A DNA stretch of 64,000 nt from an uncultured Dehalococcoidia bacterium (GCA_951812625.1 CATOSP010000002.1:1-64000), one strand, 5' to 3'. Numbered from the stretch's first letter, positions 32,212-41,490 are shown. Notes: generated from the letters alone by a model not told the origin. Made by a program: numbers and translations.

Positions 32212-33866
32212 TTCGGTTCCTCCTCGATAATCCTGGCGCCCATGCCAATGGCGGCTCGCACCAGAGGGCTGTTGCGGGCCGCGCCGGATGGCCCGCCGTT
32301 CTCCCGGTTGTCTTCCAGAAGGGTCAACCTGAACTCGTAGGTCTCTCCGAATGCCTGGCTCACGGCGTCCCCGACCAGGGTCCGGCACTTGGGGTCGCCG
32401 ATCTCCTCCTGCATCCGCTCCAGGTTGGCCCTGTGGGTGAAGGGAAGGACTAGCGTGTTGTCCACAATGGACACGTCTGCTGCTTTGCAGTCGCGGAGCA
32501 GCGCCCCCAGATTGTACTTCTTGCCCTTGTGCCTGCCCAATGCCTTGACGACAATCGTCCAGTTGGCGGCAACGCTGCCTTCGGCCGCAACCGGCGCTCT
32601 CGGCGAGGCTGGACGTTGCTGGGCGGGAGCGGGTTGGGGCGGTCTCGCAGGCGGAGCCTGGCGGGCGGGTGGACGAGGTGCGGACTCGGCAACCCTGGGA
32701 GGGGACTGTCGCGCAGGACCAGACGGGGTTGGAGCCGGGCTGTGGGCCGGAGGACGGGCTTCCTCGGGAGCGGCGGCTACCGGTGGGGCCGCGCTGTCGT
32801 CACAGATCTGGACAGAGGCGAGTTCCAAAGGCAGTGGCGAGGGAGCGTCGTAGCGCATGTTCACTTCGCCCCATATCTTCAGGGACTTGACAATGCGCCA
32901 CGGCGGAAGCTGTCTCACAAGCTCCCTCATCTGGGACAGAGTGTGGTCGGGCAGGTCGACTATGGAATCGGACCCCCAGTGGATGAGCATGGCCGCACGC
33001 AGCAACTCGGTGGTCTGCCGGTGCAATTGCCGCAGGTCCGCCCCGTCCCATGCGGCCTCGTTGATGGCTCCCAACGCGCCGGAGGTGTTGCCCATGAGGA
33101 GGAACCGGGCCAGTTCCAGCCACCGCTCCCCGTGGCCCAAGCCAAGGAGGTCTTCCACCTGCTGAACGCCGACACCGTCGCTGTAGGAGACCACCAGTTG
33201 CTCCAGCAGGTTCTCCGCATCCCGCAGGCTACCGGCGGAGAACCGGGCGATCATCCGCAGGGCTTCGGTGTCCACGGACGCGCCCTCGGCCTGGGTGATT
33301 TCCGAAAGGCGGGAGAGGACCTGCTCCGACGGGATGCGGCGGAAGTCGAAACGCTGGCACCGGGAAACTATGGTGGCCAGTATCCGGTGGGCCTCGGTGG
33401 TGCACAGGACGAAAATAACGTGGCCCGGCGGCTCCTCCAGGGTCTTGAGGAAGGCGTTTGACGCCCCGGCGGTAAGCATGTGGGCTTCGTCCAGGATGTA
33501 GACCTTGCGTCGTCCCTGGACGGGGGCGAAGTTCACCTTGTCGCGGATGTCCCGGATTTCGTCGATACCCCGGTTGCTGGCGGCATCAAGCTCGATGATG
33601 TCCATGAACCGCCCATCGTTGATGGCCTCGCAGTTTGCGCAGGCGTTGCACGGGTCGCCGTCCTGGAGGTCGAGGCAGTTGACGGCTTTGGCCATGATGC
33701 GGGCGGTGGTGGTCTTGCCGCTGCCGCGAGGACCGCAGAAGAGGTAGGAATGGGAGACGCGGCCAGTCCTGACGGACTGGCGCAGGGTGGAGGCAACATG
33801 CTCCTGGCCCACCAGGTCGCTGAAGCTGTTGGGCCGCCATTTCCGGTAGTAGACCTGAGTGGTCAT
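32208..33866 (-). CDS. dnaX: DNA polymerase III subunit gamma/tau
   Basis: A 552-residue clamp-loader ATPase. Walker A GPRGSGKTT is at 45-53, a zinc module uses C64, C73, C76 and C79, the ILDEAHML Walker B follows, and the SRCQRF sensor lies further on. Residues about 370-440 form a Pro/Ala-rich linker. The C-terminal part may bind the polymerase. Overlaps both ybeY (33863-33866, ATGA) and ybaB, so a tightly coupled cluster. No separate holA or holB gene is in the window. Confidence 0.94.
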   Translation of the reverse strand: MTTQVYYRKWRPNSFSDLVGQEHVASTLRQSVRTGRVSHSYLFCGPRGSGKTTTARIMAKAVNCLDLQDGDPCNACANCEAINDGRFMDIIELDAASNRGIDEIRDIRDKVNFAPVQGRRKVYILDEAHMLTAGASNAFLKTLEEPPGHVIFVLCTTEAHRILATIVSRCQRFDFRRIPSEQVLSRLSEITQAEGASVDTEALRMIARFSAGSLRDAENLLEQLVVSYSDGVGVQQVEDLLGLGHGERWLELARFLLMGNTSGALGAINEAAWDGADLRQLHRQTTELLRAAMLIHWGSDSIVDLPDHTLSQMRELVRQLPPWRIVKSLKIWGEVNMRYDAPSPLPLELASVQICDDSAAPPVAAAPEEARPPAHSPAPTPSGPARQSPPRVAESAPRPPARQAPPARPPQPAPAQQRPASPRAPVAAEGSVAANWTIVVKALGRHKGKKYNLGALLRDCKAADVSIVDNTLVLPFTHRANLERMQEEIGDPKCRTLVGDAVSQAFGETYEFRLTLLEDNRENGGPSGAARNSPLVRAAIGMGARIIEEEPK

Positions 33867-34468
33867 GGGCGCCGTGCTTCCAGTTGGGGCGCATCCAGTT
33901 GGGGCACATCCAGTTGGGGCACATTCATGCGGGACACGGCATTCAGTCCGGCCTGCTCCTGCGCCTCCATGATGGCGCGTTCACCAGGTTCCTCGTGGTC
34001 GTGGCCCACGAGGTGCAGGAGTCCGTGGATGACCAGGTGCGCGACCTCCGTGTCTACGGGGCGGCTATGCTCGGAGGCCTGCCGTTGGGCCTGGGGGTAG
34101 GACAACACCACCTCGCCCAGGGGCGGCAACTCGCCGGGGGGCAAAATCAGCGGGAACTCGTCGGCGTCGCCGGGCTTGAGGTACATATCCTCCGGCCCGT
34201 CGGGCTCTCCCTCCCAGTGTCCGGCGTGGGCGGTGGAGAAGGACAGGACATCGGTGACCTCGTCCAGTCCCCGGAATTGCCGGTTCAGATCCCGCAGAGT
34301 GTCATCCCCGGTAACCAGCACACTCACCTGCGCTCCATCGCGCTGTTCCACGGCGAAGTCTAGTCCGGCTTGCACTGCCGATCGGAGCCAGTCTTCGGGA
34401 AGATATTGGTGGAACGGCTCGTCGATGGATACATCAATCTGGTGATTGGGGCTTGGGCTGGTGCTCAT
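33863..34468 (-). CDS. ybeY: Endoribonuclease YbeY (rRNA maturation)
   Basis: A 201-residue metal-dependent ribonuclease. The zinc motif HGLLHLVGHDH is clear in the C-terminal part, preceded by SVLVTGDDTLRDLNRQFRG and TDVLSFSTAH, which are family signatures. The final 20 residues contain a PQLD-type repeat (VPQLD, VPQLD, APQLE) coded by a 15-bp tandem repeat, beyond the normal end of the family. The frame is open to 34606; ATG 34468 is chosen because family proteins start near here. It overlaps dnaX by ATGA. Confidence 0.9.
   Translation of the reverse strand: MSTSPSPNHQIDVSIDEPFHQYLPEDWLRSAVQAGLDFAVEQRDGAQVSVLVTGDDTLRDLNRQFRGLDEVTDVLSFSTAHAGHWEGEPDGPEDMYLKPGDADEFPLILPPGELPPLGEVVLSYPQAQRQASEHSRPVDTEVAHLVIHGLLHLVGHDHEEPGERAIMEAQEQAGLNAVSRMNVPQLDVPQLDAPQLEARRP
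33876..33920. repeat. Three-copy 15-bp tandem repeat inside the ybeY 3' end
   Basis: GCTTCCAGTTGGGGC, GCATCCAGTTGGGGC and ACATCCAGTTGGGGC follow one another at 33876-33890, 33891-33905 and 33906-33920, with a degenerate fourth unit. Being a multiple of three it leaves the frame intact and adds a repeating PQL peptide to YbeY's C-terminus. Copy number may vary between strains. Confidence 0.85.
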
Positions 34469-34793
34469 TTCAGGCCGTCCCTGTCGCCTGACTGGACGGC
34501 CGCAGCAAGCCGTGGGGAAGCCAGGCAAGGGGGTCTGAAACGCGGTTGAGTCGAGGCTGCGACGCCAATAGCAAAGCTCACAGGGAGGATGAGAGGGCTG
34601 GCCCAATCATAGCACGGGGGCATGGGAGCATCAATAAACACATGGCTTTGCAGGAGTGCGTTTGGGGTGGTGAGTTTGGGACTTGCGAGCTGAATTCACC
34701 TGCCAATGGAGGACGGCAGGGATTTGCCCTAGCTGGGAAATTGAGAACAGACGGGCGGAGGGATATGTGGACTGGGAGTGGCCGGGTGTGGGT
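34469..34793. other. Intergenic stretch upstream of ybeY, no gene seen
   Basis: This 325-base gap between the tRNA and ybeY contains open frames without homology-like features. It should hold the promoter of the ybeY-dnaX-ybaB-recR-recO cluster on the minus strand, but no hexamer pair is convincing. Confidence 0.4.
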
Positions 34794-34871
34794 TGGTACC
34801 CCGGATGGGCTTCGATCCCATGACCTCCACCTTGAAAGGGTGGCGTCCTAACCTGGCTAGACGACCGGGGC
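34794..34871 (-). tRNA. trnE: tRNA-Glu (anticodon TTC)
   Basis: Read on the minus strand, the sequence folds as a cloverleaf. The acceptor GCCCCGG pairs with CCGGGGT and ends in ACCA. The anticodon stem CCACC/GGTGG holds loop CTTTCAA, with TTC in the anticodon position. The T-arm ATGGG/CCCAT encloses ATCGAAG. The first acceptor pair is G-U. The CCA is encoded. It lies between ybeY and argC. Confidence 0.9.
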
Positions 34872-34934
34872 ACGCATCTATGTTACTACAATCAGCGGGA
34901 TGCCGCCAATGTTTCGGCGCTGGCGCCTTGGCCG

Positions 34935-35966
34935 CTACGGGTAGATGGCCAGAGGTTCCAGGGACATTTCCTCCGGGTAGCCGTACATGAGGTTCATGTT
35001 CTGGACGGCCTGACCCGCCGCGCCCTTCACCAGGTTGTCCAGGCAGCTAATGACCACCAGGCGATTCGTCCGCACGTCGATGGTCGGATAGATGAGGCAC
35101 AGGTTGTTGCCCGAGGTCTGCTTGGTCTGGGGCGGGCGGTCGCAAACCCGGACGAAGGGGCTGGAGTCGAAGTAGTCGTGGTACAGTTCCAGGAGCTTCG
35201 CTTTGCCGTCATCTCCCTCCAGCATCCCGCCGGGGCGCAGCTTGGCGTAGGATGTGCTGAGGATGCCACGGGTCATGGGTATCAGGTGGGTAAGGAATGT
35301 GATTCCCAGATGCCGGTCGGAAATCAGGTCAAGCTCCTGGGTAATTTCCGGCAGGTGCCGATGGCCCTCTACGGAGTAGGCCATCACGTTTTCGTTGACC
35401 TCGGAGTAATGAGTGGTCATGCTCAAGCCCCGCCCCGCCCCGGAGACGCCCGACTTGCTATCGACGATGATGTCCGGCTCGATGAGGTTGTGCTGCACCG
35501 CCGGGGCAAGCTCCAGGATGGCGCTGGTGGGGTAGCACCCAGGATTGGCGACCAACTGCGCGCCGCCTATCTCCTCGTGGTGGATCTCGGTCAGGCCGTA
35601 CACGGCGTCTTCCAGGTAGGCCGGGTCCGGGTGCTGGACTCCGTACCACTCCTCGTACTCGTCGGCCTGCTTGAGCCGGAAATCGGCGCTGATGTCCACG
35701 ACCCGGAGTCCCTGTTCCAGCAGGGGAATCACCGCCTCGGCGCTGGCCTTGTGGGGCAACGCCGAAAACACCAGGTCCAGGCTGCCGTCAAGCTCCGGCT
35801 CGATGGTCAAGTCTAATGCGGACAGGTGGGGGAAAACGTCTCCGAGCTTCTGTCCGGCGGCGCTTCGGCCGGTTATCGACGCGATCTCCACCTCCGGGTG
35901 GCGGTAGAGGATGCGGACCAACTCGGAGCCTGCGTAACCCGTTACGTTGATGATTCCTACCTTCAT
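34935..35966 (-). CDS. argC: N-acetyl-gamma-glutamyl-phosphate reductase
   Basis: A 343-residue NADPH-dependent enzyme for the third step of arginine synthesis. The N-terminal IINVTGYAGSELVRIL is the nucleotide-binding loop; the catalytic Cys is C144 in VANPGCYPTSA, and EGHRHLPEI carries the conserved His region. The open frame extends to 36059, but ATG 35966 gives the family-standard MKVGIINV start, with GAGGAA upstream. No other arginine gene is nearby. nth lies 43 bases upstream on the same strand. Confidence 0.94.
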   Translation of the reverse strand: MKVGIINVTGYAGSELVRILYRHPEVEIASITGRSAAGQKLGDVFPHLSALDLTIEPELDGSLDLVFSALPHKASAEAVIPLLEQGLRVVDISADFRLKQADEYEEWYGVQHPDPAYLEDAVYGLTEIHHEEIGGAQLVANPGCYPTSAILELAPAVQHNLIEPDIIVDSKSGVSGAGRGLSMTTHYSEVNENVMAYSVEGHRHLPEITQELDLISDRHLGITFLTHLIPMTRGILSTSYAKLRPGGMLEGDDGKAKLLELYHDYFDSSPFVRVCDRPPQTKQTSGNNLCLIYPTIDVRTNRLVVISCLDNLVKGAAGQAVQNMNLMYGYPEEMSLEPLAIYP

Positions 35967-36009
35967 GGCGCTATTTCCTCGCGCAAATTCTTGGAGTTGG
36001 GTCCCGGCG

Positions 36010-36798
36010 CTACTGGCGTGGGGACGGGGAGTGGGGCGTTTGCCGGGCGCGTTTCCCACGTTTCGGAGCGGGATTTGTCACGACCACGGCGTCCGCTTCC
36101 TCTTCAGCCTGGAACTGGTCTCGCGACGGGCAGTCGGCGGCAACGACGCAATCCGGGCAGCGGGGCCGCTGTGCCTTGCACACCTGGCGTCCGTGGGTGA
36201 TGAAGGCCAGATGGAACTGGTACACCGAGTCGGGTTCGACCGCGGCCTCCAGCAGGTCGTGGGCCCTGTCCGCCGACACCTTGGGGCCGATGATGCCCAT
36301 GCGCTTGCAGACGCGGTAGATGTGGGTGTCGATGGCCATTGCGGGCATACCCAGGGAGAAGTTCAAGATGATGCCCGCCGACTTGGGGCCGATGCCCGGC
36401 AGTTGCCGCAGCCATGCCTTGGCCTCGTTCAGTGGCAACTCCCGGAGGAAGGAGAGGTCGAGAGAGCCGCCGTTGAGCTCGAGGACCATGCCGAGGACTT
36501 CCTTGATGCGGGGAGCCTTTACCTTGGCCAGTCCGCCGGGGGTGATGGCCTCTTCAATGTCAGAGACATCCGCAGCGGCCACTGCCTCCAGCGTTCCGAA
36601 GCGTTCCATGAGCCGCTTGAAGGCCCTGGAGGAGTTGAGGTCGGAGGTGTGCTGGGAGAGGATGGTGAAGACTATTTCATGGGCCGCGTCCAGCCGAGGC
36701 TCTTCCTCGAAGGGGCCGTAGCGGTCGAGCAATAGCCCGATGTCGCGGGCAATGCTGGAGTTGGTGCGTAGAAGTCCGTCAGCTACTGGCTGTTCCAC
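36010..36798 (-). CDS. nth: Endonuclease III (DNA glycosylase/AP lyase)
   Basis: A 262-residue base-excision repair enzyme. The helix-hairpin-helix is LPGIGPKSAG, with the catalytic Lys at K139, and the Asp is D157 in AIDTHIYRV. The 4Fe-4S cluster ligands are C207, C214, C217 and C223, spaced C-x6-C-x2-C-x5-C. A basic, poorly conserved tail of about 30 residues follows. GTG 36798 is the start. The order nth-argC is on the minus strand with a 43-base gap. Confidence 0.93.
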   Translation of the reverse strand: MEQPVADGLLRTNSSIARDIGLLLDRYGPFEEEPRLDAAHEIVFTILSQHTSDLNSSRAFKRLMERFGTLEAVAAADVSDIEEAITPGGLAKVKAPRIKEVLGMVLELNGGSLDLSFLRELPLNEAKAWLRQLPGIGPKSAGIILNFSLGMPAMAIDTHIYRVCKRMGIIGPKVSADRAHDLLEAAVEPDSVYQFHLAFITHGRQVCKAQRPRCPDCVVAADCPSRDQFQAEEEADAVVVTNPAPKRGKRARQTPHSPSPRQ

Positions 36799-36947
36799 CC
36801 GCCGATTCTATCATTGCGTGGGGGAGGGAACAACGGCGGGAAATTGCGTGGTCGGGGCAATGTTGGTTTCCCGCAAGGGCATGTCCCGTATCATCGGTCT
36901 GTCCGAATATGGTTCAGCCGTGTATCGCAGCGACGTCACTGTATAGA

Positions 36948-36976
36948 AACGTTCCCCGCGCACCACGGGGAACGTT
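36948..36976 (-). terminator. Hairpin downstream of the PAC2 gene
   Basis: AACGTTCCCCG (36948-36958) and CGGGGAACGTT (36966-36976) form a perfect 11-bp stem with a seven-base loop. It lies 52 bases beyond the PAC2 stop on the minus strand and is followed there by TTTCTAT, a poor T-run. It is a plausible transcription terminator for the enolase-PAC2 operon. Confidence 0.6.
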
Positions 36977-37027
36977 CCCGAGTGAATCCTTGTCTATGCA
37001 GGAACCAGTGTAGACGGACACCCAGAC

Positions 37028-37981
37028 TTACCCCGTGGCGTCTCCCGGCCTGCGGCGCTGCTCTGACCTTAGATACTGCTCCAGGTCACGGACCAGCTCT
37101 GTCGGGTCGGGCATTTCCGTGGGGGGTGTTGCTTCGTCGTAGCGGGCTTCCAGTTTCTCCACGTAGGACCGGACCTGTTCGTCGTCGCCGATGGCCTTTT
37201 CCACTTCTTCATCGAAGGTCCGGGCGGCAGAGTCCAATTCCTCCAGGTACAGGGGTATATTCAGCACGCGGGACAGGGTGCCGGCCATGGTCAGGCTGAC
37301 CCGGTAGTTGGGCGCGGCCTGGAGGTAGTGGGATGTGTGCCCCCATATCGAGGCGTAGTCCATGCCCTCGTTGGCGCAGGCTTCCAGCACCACGGAACTG
37401 ATGCCGGTGGGACCCTGGTAGTTGGAGGAGCGGATTTCCCGGTTCTCGAAGGCGTCGCGCAAGTTCGGGTCGGTGGACGAGCCGGTGACCCGGACGGTGC
37501 GCGTGTGGGGCACCGCATCCAGCAGTGCGCCCATATGCACCACGGTCTTCACGCCCATCTCCCTGGCCAGTCCGGCTATGGTCTGGGAGAAGGCGCGCCA
37601 GCGCAGGTTGGGTTCCACCCCCAGGAAGAACAGCAGCCCGCTGGACCCGTCGGGCTTCATGGCCCAGGAGAACTCGTTGGCGGGCCAGCGAATCCTGCGC
37701 CGACCGTCCTTGGTGCGCATAGACGTGGGACGGGTCTGGGCGAAGTCGTAGAACTCTTCGGCGTCTATTTCCGCGAACTTACGGGCGTTCAGACGCCGCT
37801 GGACGTACTTCACCGTGTTGGTGGCGGCCTCGGCGGCGTCGGCCCAACCGGCGAAGGCGATGATCATCTGGTCGAGTTCTACGTCTGGCTTTTCATGCAT
37901 GGTCAGGTAGTTCATTACTTCCTTGTGCAGGTGGTGATTTATGGATTTCAGCCAGGGGTGATTGGGGTCAGGCCCAGACAC
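37028..37981 (-). CDS. PAC2 family protein (proteasome assembly chaperone-like)
   Basis: A 317-residue PAC2-fold protein. The diagnostic N-terminal section is MIIAFAGWADAAEAATNTVKY, with LFFLGVEPNLRWRAFSQ and VHMGALLDAVPHTRTVRVTG further on, and a Gly-rich GPTGISSVVLE. Bacterial PAC2 proteins are relatives of eukaryotic proteasome assembly factors; their bacterial function is unsettled. GTG 37981 overlaps the upstream enolase-superfamily gene by 14 bases. A charged C-terminal helical tail follows. Confidence 0.88.
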   Translation of the reverse strand: MSGPDPNHPWLKSINHHLHKEVMNYLTMHEKPDVELDQMIIAFAGWADAAEAATNTVKYVQRRLNARKFAEIDAEEFYDFAQTRPTSMRTKDGRRRIRWPANEFSWAMKPDGSSGLLFFLGVEPNLRWRAFSQTIAGLAREMGVKTVVHMGALLDAVPHTRTVRVTGSSTDPNLRDAFENREIRSSNYQGPTGISSVVLEACANEGMDYASIWGHTSHYLQAAPNYRVSLTMAGTLSRVLNIPLYLEELDSAARTFDEEVEKAIGDDEQVRSYVEKLEARYDEATPPTEMPDPTELVRDLEQYLRSEQRRRPGDATG

Positions 37982-39143
37982 CCCTGGCCCGGAGGGCGTC
38001 TTCGTCCAGTTCTATGCCCCAGCCGGGGCGGTCGAGCAGAGTCATTTCGCTGTTCCTGATTTCAGGACGGACGGTGAAGAGCTCCTCCCAGATGGGGTCG
38101 CGGTCTGCGGTTGGGAAAGTCTCCACGATTTCGCCAACCTCCACGCCCGCTACCAGGTGGCCGTGGACCTGCGGGTCGTGATGGGGGGCGAGGCGCACGT
38201 TGTTCATGGCGCACATGCCCGCGATTTTGAGACACTCGGTGATGCCGGAGTTGCGGGTGCAGTCGAACTGCATGACCTTGACGCCGCCCCGGTTGATAAG
38301 GTCGCGGGCGTCCCACCGGTGCTGCGCGTTCTCCCCGGAGGCAATGGGGATGGTTGTGGAGTCGGCCACCTTGCCCAGTCCCTCAATTCGGTCGTACCAG
38401 TGGACCGGCTCCTCCAGCCAGCGAATGTCGTAAGGTTCCAGCAGACGGGCGGCGCGAATCGCAGTGGGAACGTCGTACCCCTCATTCACGTCCAGCATCA
38501 GGTCCATGTCGGGGCCGAGGGAATCGCGGACGGCGCGGACGCGCTCCACGTCTTCTTCGACGGAGACATGGCCGATCTTCAGCTTGATGGCCCGGTAGCC
38601 CATGTCGGCGTAGGTCTCGCACTCGTGGACAAGGTCGGATACGGTCTTGCCGTCTTGGTAATAGCCGCCGGTAACGTAGCAGGGGACGGTGTTGCGCGCG
38701 CCGCCAAGCAGCTTGTACACAGGCAGGTTGGCAGCCTTGCCCTTGATGTCCCACAGGGCTATGTCCACCCCGGCGATGCCGGTCAGCACCTGGGGGCGTC
38801 CCCAGCCAGCGCTAGTCCAGCCCACCTGGTGGTTGAGGCGGAACATCTTTTCCCATAGCCGCTCATTGTCCAACGGGTCCTCGCCCACCAGCAGGGGCTT
38901 GAGAACCTCCACCACCAGCTTGGAGGCCCCGGCAGCCTCGATTGCACCGTCGTTGGTCTCCCGGTAGATGCCCGGGAAGCCCATGCCCGCGCCGTGGGCC
39001 TCACCGATGCCTACGATGCCGTCGTCGGTGTGGACCCGGACCAGCAGCTCGTTGACCCTGCCGATGGGCCGCAGGGCTGTCCAGAAGTGCTTCTCCGGGG
39101 GAGGCCAGACCAAGGCAATGGCTTCAATGTCGGTGATTTTCAT
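37968..39143 (-). CDS. Mandelate racemase/muconate lactonising enzyme family protein
   Basis: A 391-residue enolase-superfamily enzyme. The KxK catalytic pair is K187 and K189 in RAIKLKIGH. Metal ligands are D218 (DVNEGY), E244 (EEP) and E271 (GEN), and H321-H322 in LAPHH supply the acid/base. This pattern fits the mandelate racemase group, which abstracts an alpha-proton from a carboxylate, often a sugar acid dehydratase. The substrate is not readable. ATG 39143 has GGAGG. It ends 14 bases into the PAC2 gene. Confidence 0.9.
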   Translation of the reverse strand: MKITDIEAIALVWPPPEKHFWTALRPIGRVNELLVRVHTDDGIVGIGEAHGAGMGFPGIYRETNDGAIEAAGASKLVVEVLKPLLVGEDPLDNERLWEKMFRLNHQVGWTSAGWGRPQVLTGIAGVDIALWDIKGKAANLPVYKLLGGARNTVPCYVTGGYYQDGKTVSDLVHECETYADMGYRAIKLKIGHVSVEEDVERVRAVRDSLGPDMDLMLDVNEGYDVPTAIRAARLLEPYDIRWLEEPVHWYDRIEGLGKVADSTTIPIASGENAQHRWDARDLINRGGVKVMQFDCTRNSGITECLKIAGMCAMNNVRLAPHHDPQVHGHLVAGVEVGEIVETFPTADRDPIWEELFTVRPEIRNSEMTLLDRPGWGIELDEDALRARGVWA

Positions 39144-39333
39144 CGGTCCTCCGATTATCGTGCGTTCGCGGTCCTGTCACGCAATGGCATCAGCCGAAAC
39201 TGCTCAGGTTGCTAAGTCGCCTGTTGGTCGGGCTGTTAGATACGACACCACTGAGGTTTCGATATAGGCCGTTCGCTTGGATGAGGTAACTACCCGTCTC
39301 ATCCTGCGGCCTGAACCATCATTCTAGCCCACG

Positions 39334-40476
39334 TCACTGGGACTTGACGGCGTCGAACCGGTTGAGGCGGAACAGACTTAGATCGTGGCGGGTGTCCCCC
39401 TCCTGGGCCAGGTCGGCCATTATCTCGCCGACCACGCTGCCGAACTTGAAGCCGTGGCCGGAGAAACCAGCGGCGATGGATACCTGGGGGTAGCCGGGAT
39501 GCACATCCAAGATGAAATGCTCGTCAGGGGTGTTGGTGAAGATGCAGGTCTTGAGGGCGAGCGTCGGCCCTGCTGCCAACGGCATGTAGCGGCGGGTGAA
39601 CCCCCGGAGCACCATTTCGTCCTCGGGGTGTGCGTCCCGGTCCATCGAGTCTGGTGAGACCTGCTGCCGCAGGTGATTGTACTTTCCTATCTTGAAACCG
39701 GGAATCCCGTAGGACGGGTAGCCGTAGTACCGCCCTTCTTCGAACTCGGCGCTGAACACGGGGAAACGGTCGGGGCGGTAGAGTTCAGGCCTGGAGGGCT
39801 GGAACCAACCGAGCACCTGTCGCTCAGGGATGGCGATGGGTTTCAGGATGGACTCCATCTCGCCAGACCAGGCCCCGGCGGCGATAACCAGTTTGCGGGC
39901 GTCGTAGTCGGAGCGGTGGGTCTCCACCCTGACACCAGCGCGGGTCGGCCTCCAGAAGATGGCCGGTTCCCGCCCGTGGACCTCTGCGCCCAACTCAAGG
40001 GCGGCGTTGACGTTGGCTACGATGCAACGCTCGGAGAGCAGGAATCCCCCGTCTGCCTGGTAGACCGCTACAGAATCCTCGGGAAGCTGGTAGCCCGGGA
40101 ACCTTTCGTTGACTTCGGGGCCGGACATGACCTCATAGGGCACGTTGTGGGTCTCGCAGGACTCCTTCGACCCTTGAAAGACGCTGCTCGTTTCTTTTCC
40201 GGCGTTGACGATGCCTGTGCTGATCAGCAGGCGCTCGTCGGCCGTGTTCTCCAGTTGACGCCACAGTTCATAGGACCGGCGGAGCAGGGGCACGTAGGAA
40301 GGGTTCTCGTGATAGGTGAGGCGGATGATCCGGCTGATGCCGTGGGAAGACCCCATGTCGTTTGGGATGTCGTAGCGGTCCAGTCCAATGACGTTCATTC
40401 CCCGCCGGGCCATCTGGTAGAGGGCGGCGCTGCCCATACCCCCAACCCCGATTACTATTGCATCGTATATTGCCAT
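39334..40476 (-). CDS. Monomeric sarcosine oxidase / N-methyl-tryptophan oxidase-like FAD protein
   Basis: A 380-residue FAD-dependent amine oxidase. The dinucleotide motif is VIGVGGMGSAALYQMARRG. The covalent-FAD cysteine is C311 in LKTCIFTNTPDEHF, matching the CMYTxTPD motif of monomeric sarcosine oxidase. R49/R52 near HGISRIIRLTYHENP probably bind substrate carboxylate. It would oxidise N-methyl or cyclic amino acids. GGAGATAGC precedes ATG 40476. It is one of a run of single catabolic genes. Confidence 0.9.
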   Translation of the reverse strand: MAIYDAIVIGVGGMGSAALYQMARRGMNVIGLDRYDIPNDMGSSHGISRIIRLTYHENPSYVPLLRRSYELWRQLENTADERLLISTGIVNAGKETSSVFQGSKESCETHNVPYEVMSGPEVNERFPGYQLPEDSVAVYQADGGFLLSERCIVANVNAALELGAEVHGREPAIFWRPTRAGVRVETHRSDYDARKLVIAAGAWSGEMESILKPIAIPERQVLGWFQPSRPELYRPDRFPVFSAEFEEGRYYGYPSYGIPGFKIGKYNHLRQQVSPDSMDRDAHPEDEMVLRGFTRRYMPLAAGPTLALKTCIFTNTPDEHFILDVHPGYPQVSIAAGFSGHGFKFGSVVGEIMADLAQEGDTRHDLSLFRLNRFDAVKSQ

Positions 40477-40514
40477 GCTATCTCCGGTTGCGAAGTCAAA
40501 CGTCCGGCCACTGG

Positions 40515-40540
40515 TGGATTCCCGCTTTCGCTGGAATGAC
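40515..40540. repeat. VIPAKAGI-type dispersed palindrome, copy 1
   Basis: TGGATTCCCGCTTTCGC followed by TGGAATGAC forms an imperfect palindrome in the gap between two genes. On the minus strand it reads ATTCCAGCGAAAGCGGGAAT, the sequence behind the common VIPAKAGI peptide artefact. A second copy is at 47592-47616. Such elements are spread intergenically in many genomes. Confidence 0.7.
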
Positions 40541-40581
40541 GAGACTGGTGTTGACGGTTACTGGTCGCTGATGAATGTGTA

Positions 40582-41490
40582 CTAGGCAGCTCGGGGCAGG
40601 CGGACGCCCGGGGTCTTCATGCGCAGGCTGTAGACCGAGGTGCGGGCGGTGAAGAGCATGGTGCGGTGGTCCTGCCCGCCCCAGGCACAATTGGCGGGTA
40701 TCTCCGGGAGCCGGATTATGCCCAAGGGATTGCCCGCGGAGTCGAATACCCAGCAGCCTTCCGAGCCGGTGCAGTAGACCCGGCCCTCGCTGTCCACTTT
40801 CATGCCATCGGGGACACCGTCGGATGAGGAGAACATATTGGCAAAAACCCGCTCGTTGCTGAGTGACCCGTCTGCAGCCACATCGAAGGCGCGAATGAGC
40901 TGGTGGGTGCAGACATCGCCCCGCTCCTTCTCCTGGATGCAGGCGTCGTCGCGGCGGGTGATGGCTACGTAGAGGACGCTTTCATCAGGAGAGAAGGCGA
41001 TGCCATTGGGGAAGCGGAGGTCGCCAGTTGCGGCAGTGACATGGCCGTCGGGGTCGATTCGGTGGACGCCGGCAAAGTCCAGCTCGCGCTCCGATTCCTC
41101 TATCCGGCCACTGGGGTTGGTGAAGTATACGCTGCCGTCGGAGCGTACCACCACGTCGTTGGGACGGTTGAGCCGCTTGCCATCCGATCGTTCAGCGATA
41201 GGAGTGATGGCACCATCCGGCCCCATTCGGGTGAGACGGCGACCGTCGCCTTCGCACATGATGAGATGGCCCTGGAGGTCGAAGGTAAGTCCGTTGGACC
41301 CGTTGCTGTTTTCGCGGAAAATCTCAGGCGAGCCGCCGGGGGCCATGCGGAATATGAGGCTGCGGCGGATGTCGACGAAGAGCCAGTAGCCTCCTCCGAC
41401 ACTCCAGACAGGACCCTCGGTAAACTCAAACCCGGTGGCAAGGCGCTCGGATTCCGAGGACTCTACAAGCTGCTCCACAAGCTCGGGCAT
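40582..41490 (-). CDS. SMP-30/gluconolactonase family protein
   Basis: A 302-residue six-bladed propeller of the SMP-30/LRE family. FEFTEGPVWS near residue 20 holds the metal-binding Glu. NRPNDVVVRSDG and FPNGIAFSPDESVLYV supply the Asn and Asp ligands, and SDGVPDGMKVDSEGRVY is another blade signature. It is predicted to hydrolyse an aldonolactone or similar lactone. The start ATG 41490 has GGGAGAGG. It neighbours the sarcosine-oxidase-like gene, suggesting use of small organic acids. Confidence 0.9.
   Translation of the reverse strand: MPELVEQLVESSESERLATGFEFTEGPVWSVGGGYWLFVDIRRSLIFRMAPGGSPEIFRENSNGSNGLTFDLQGHLIMCEGDGRRLTRMGPDGAITPIAERSDGKRLNRPNDVVVRSDGSVYFTNPSGRIEESERELDFAGVHRIDPDGHVTAATGDLRFPNGIAFSPDESVLYVAITRRDDACIQEKERGDVCTHQLIRAFDVAADGSLSNERVFANMFSSSDGVPDGMKVDSEGRVYCTGSEGCWVFDSAGNPLGIIRLPEIPANCAWGGQDHRTMLFTARTSVYSLRMKTPGVRLPRAA

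Noticed and set aside
34546-34851. A 101-residue plus-strand frame
   Set aside because: It overlaps the tRNA-Glu gene and lacks a ribosome binding site or motif.
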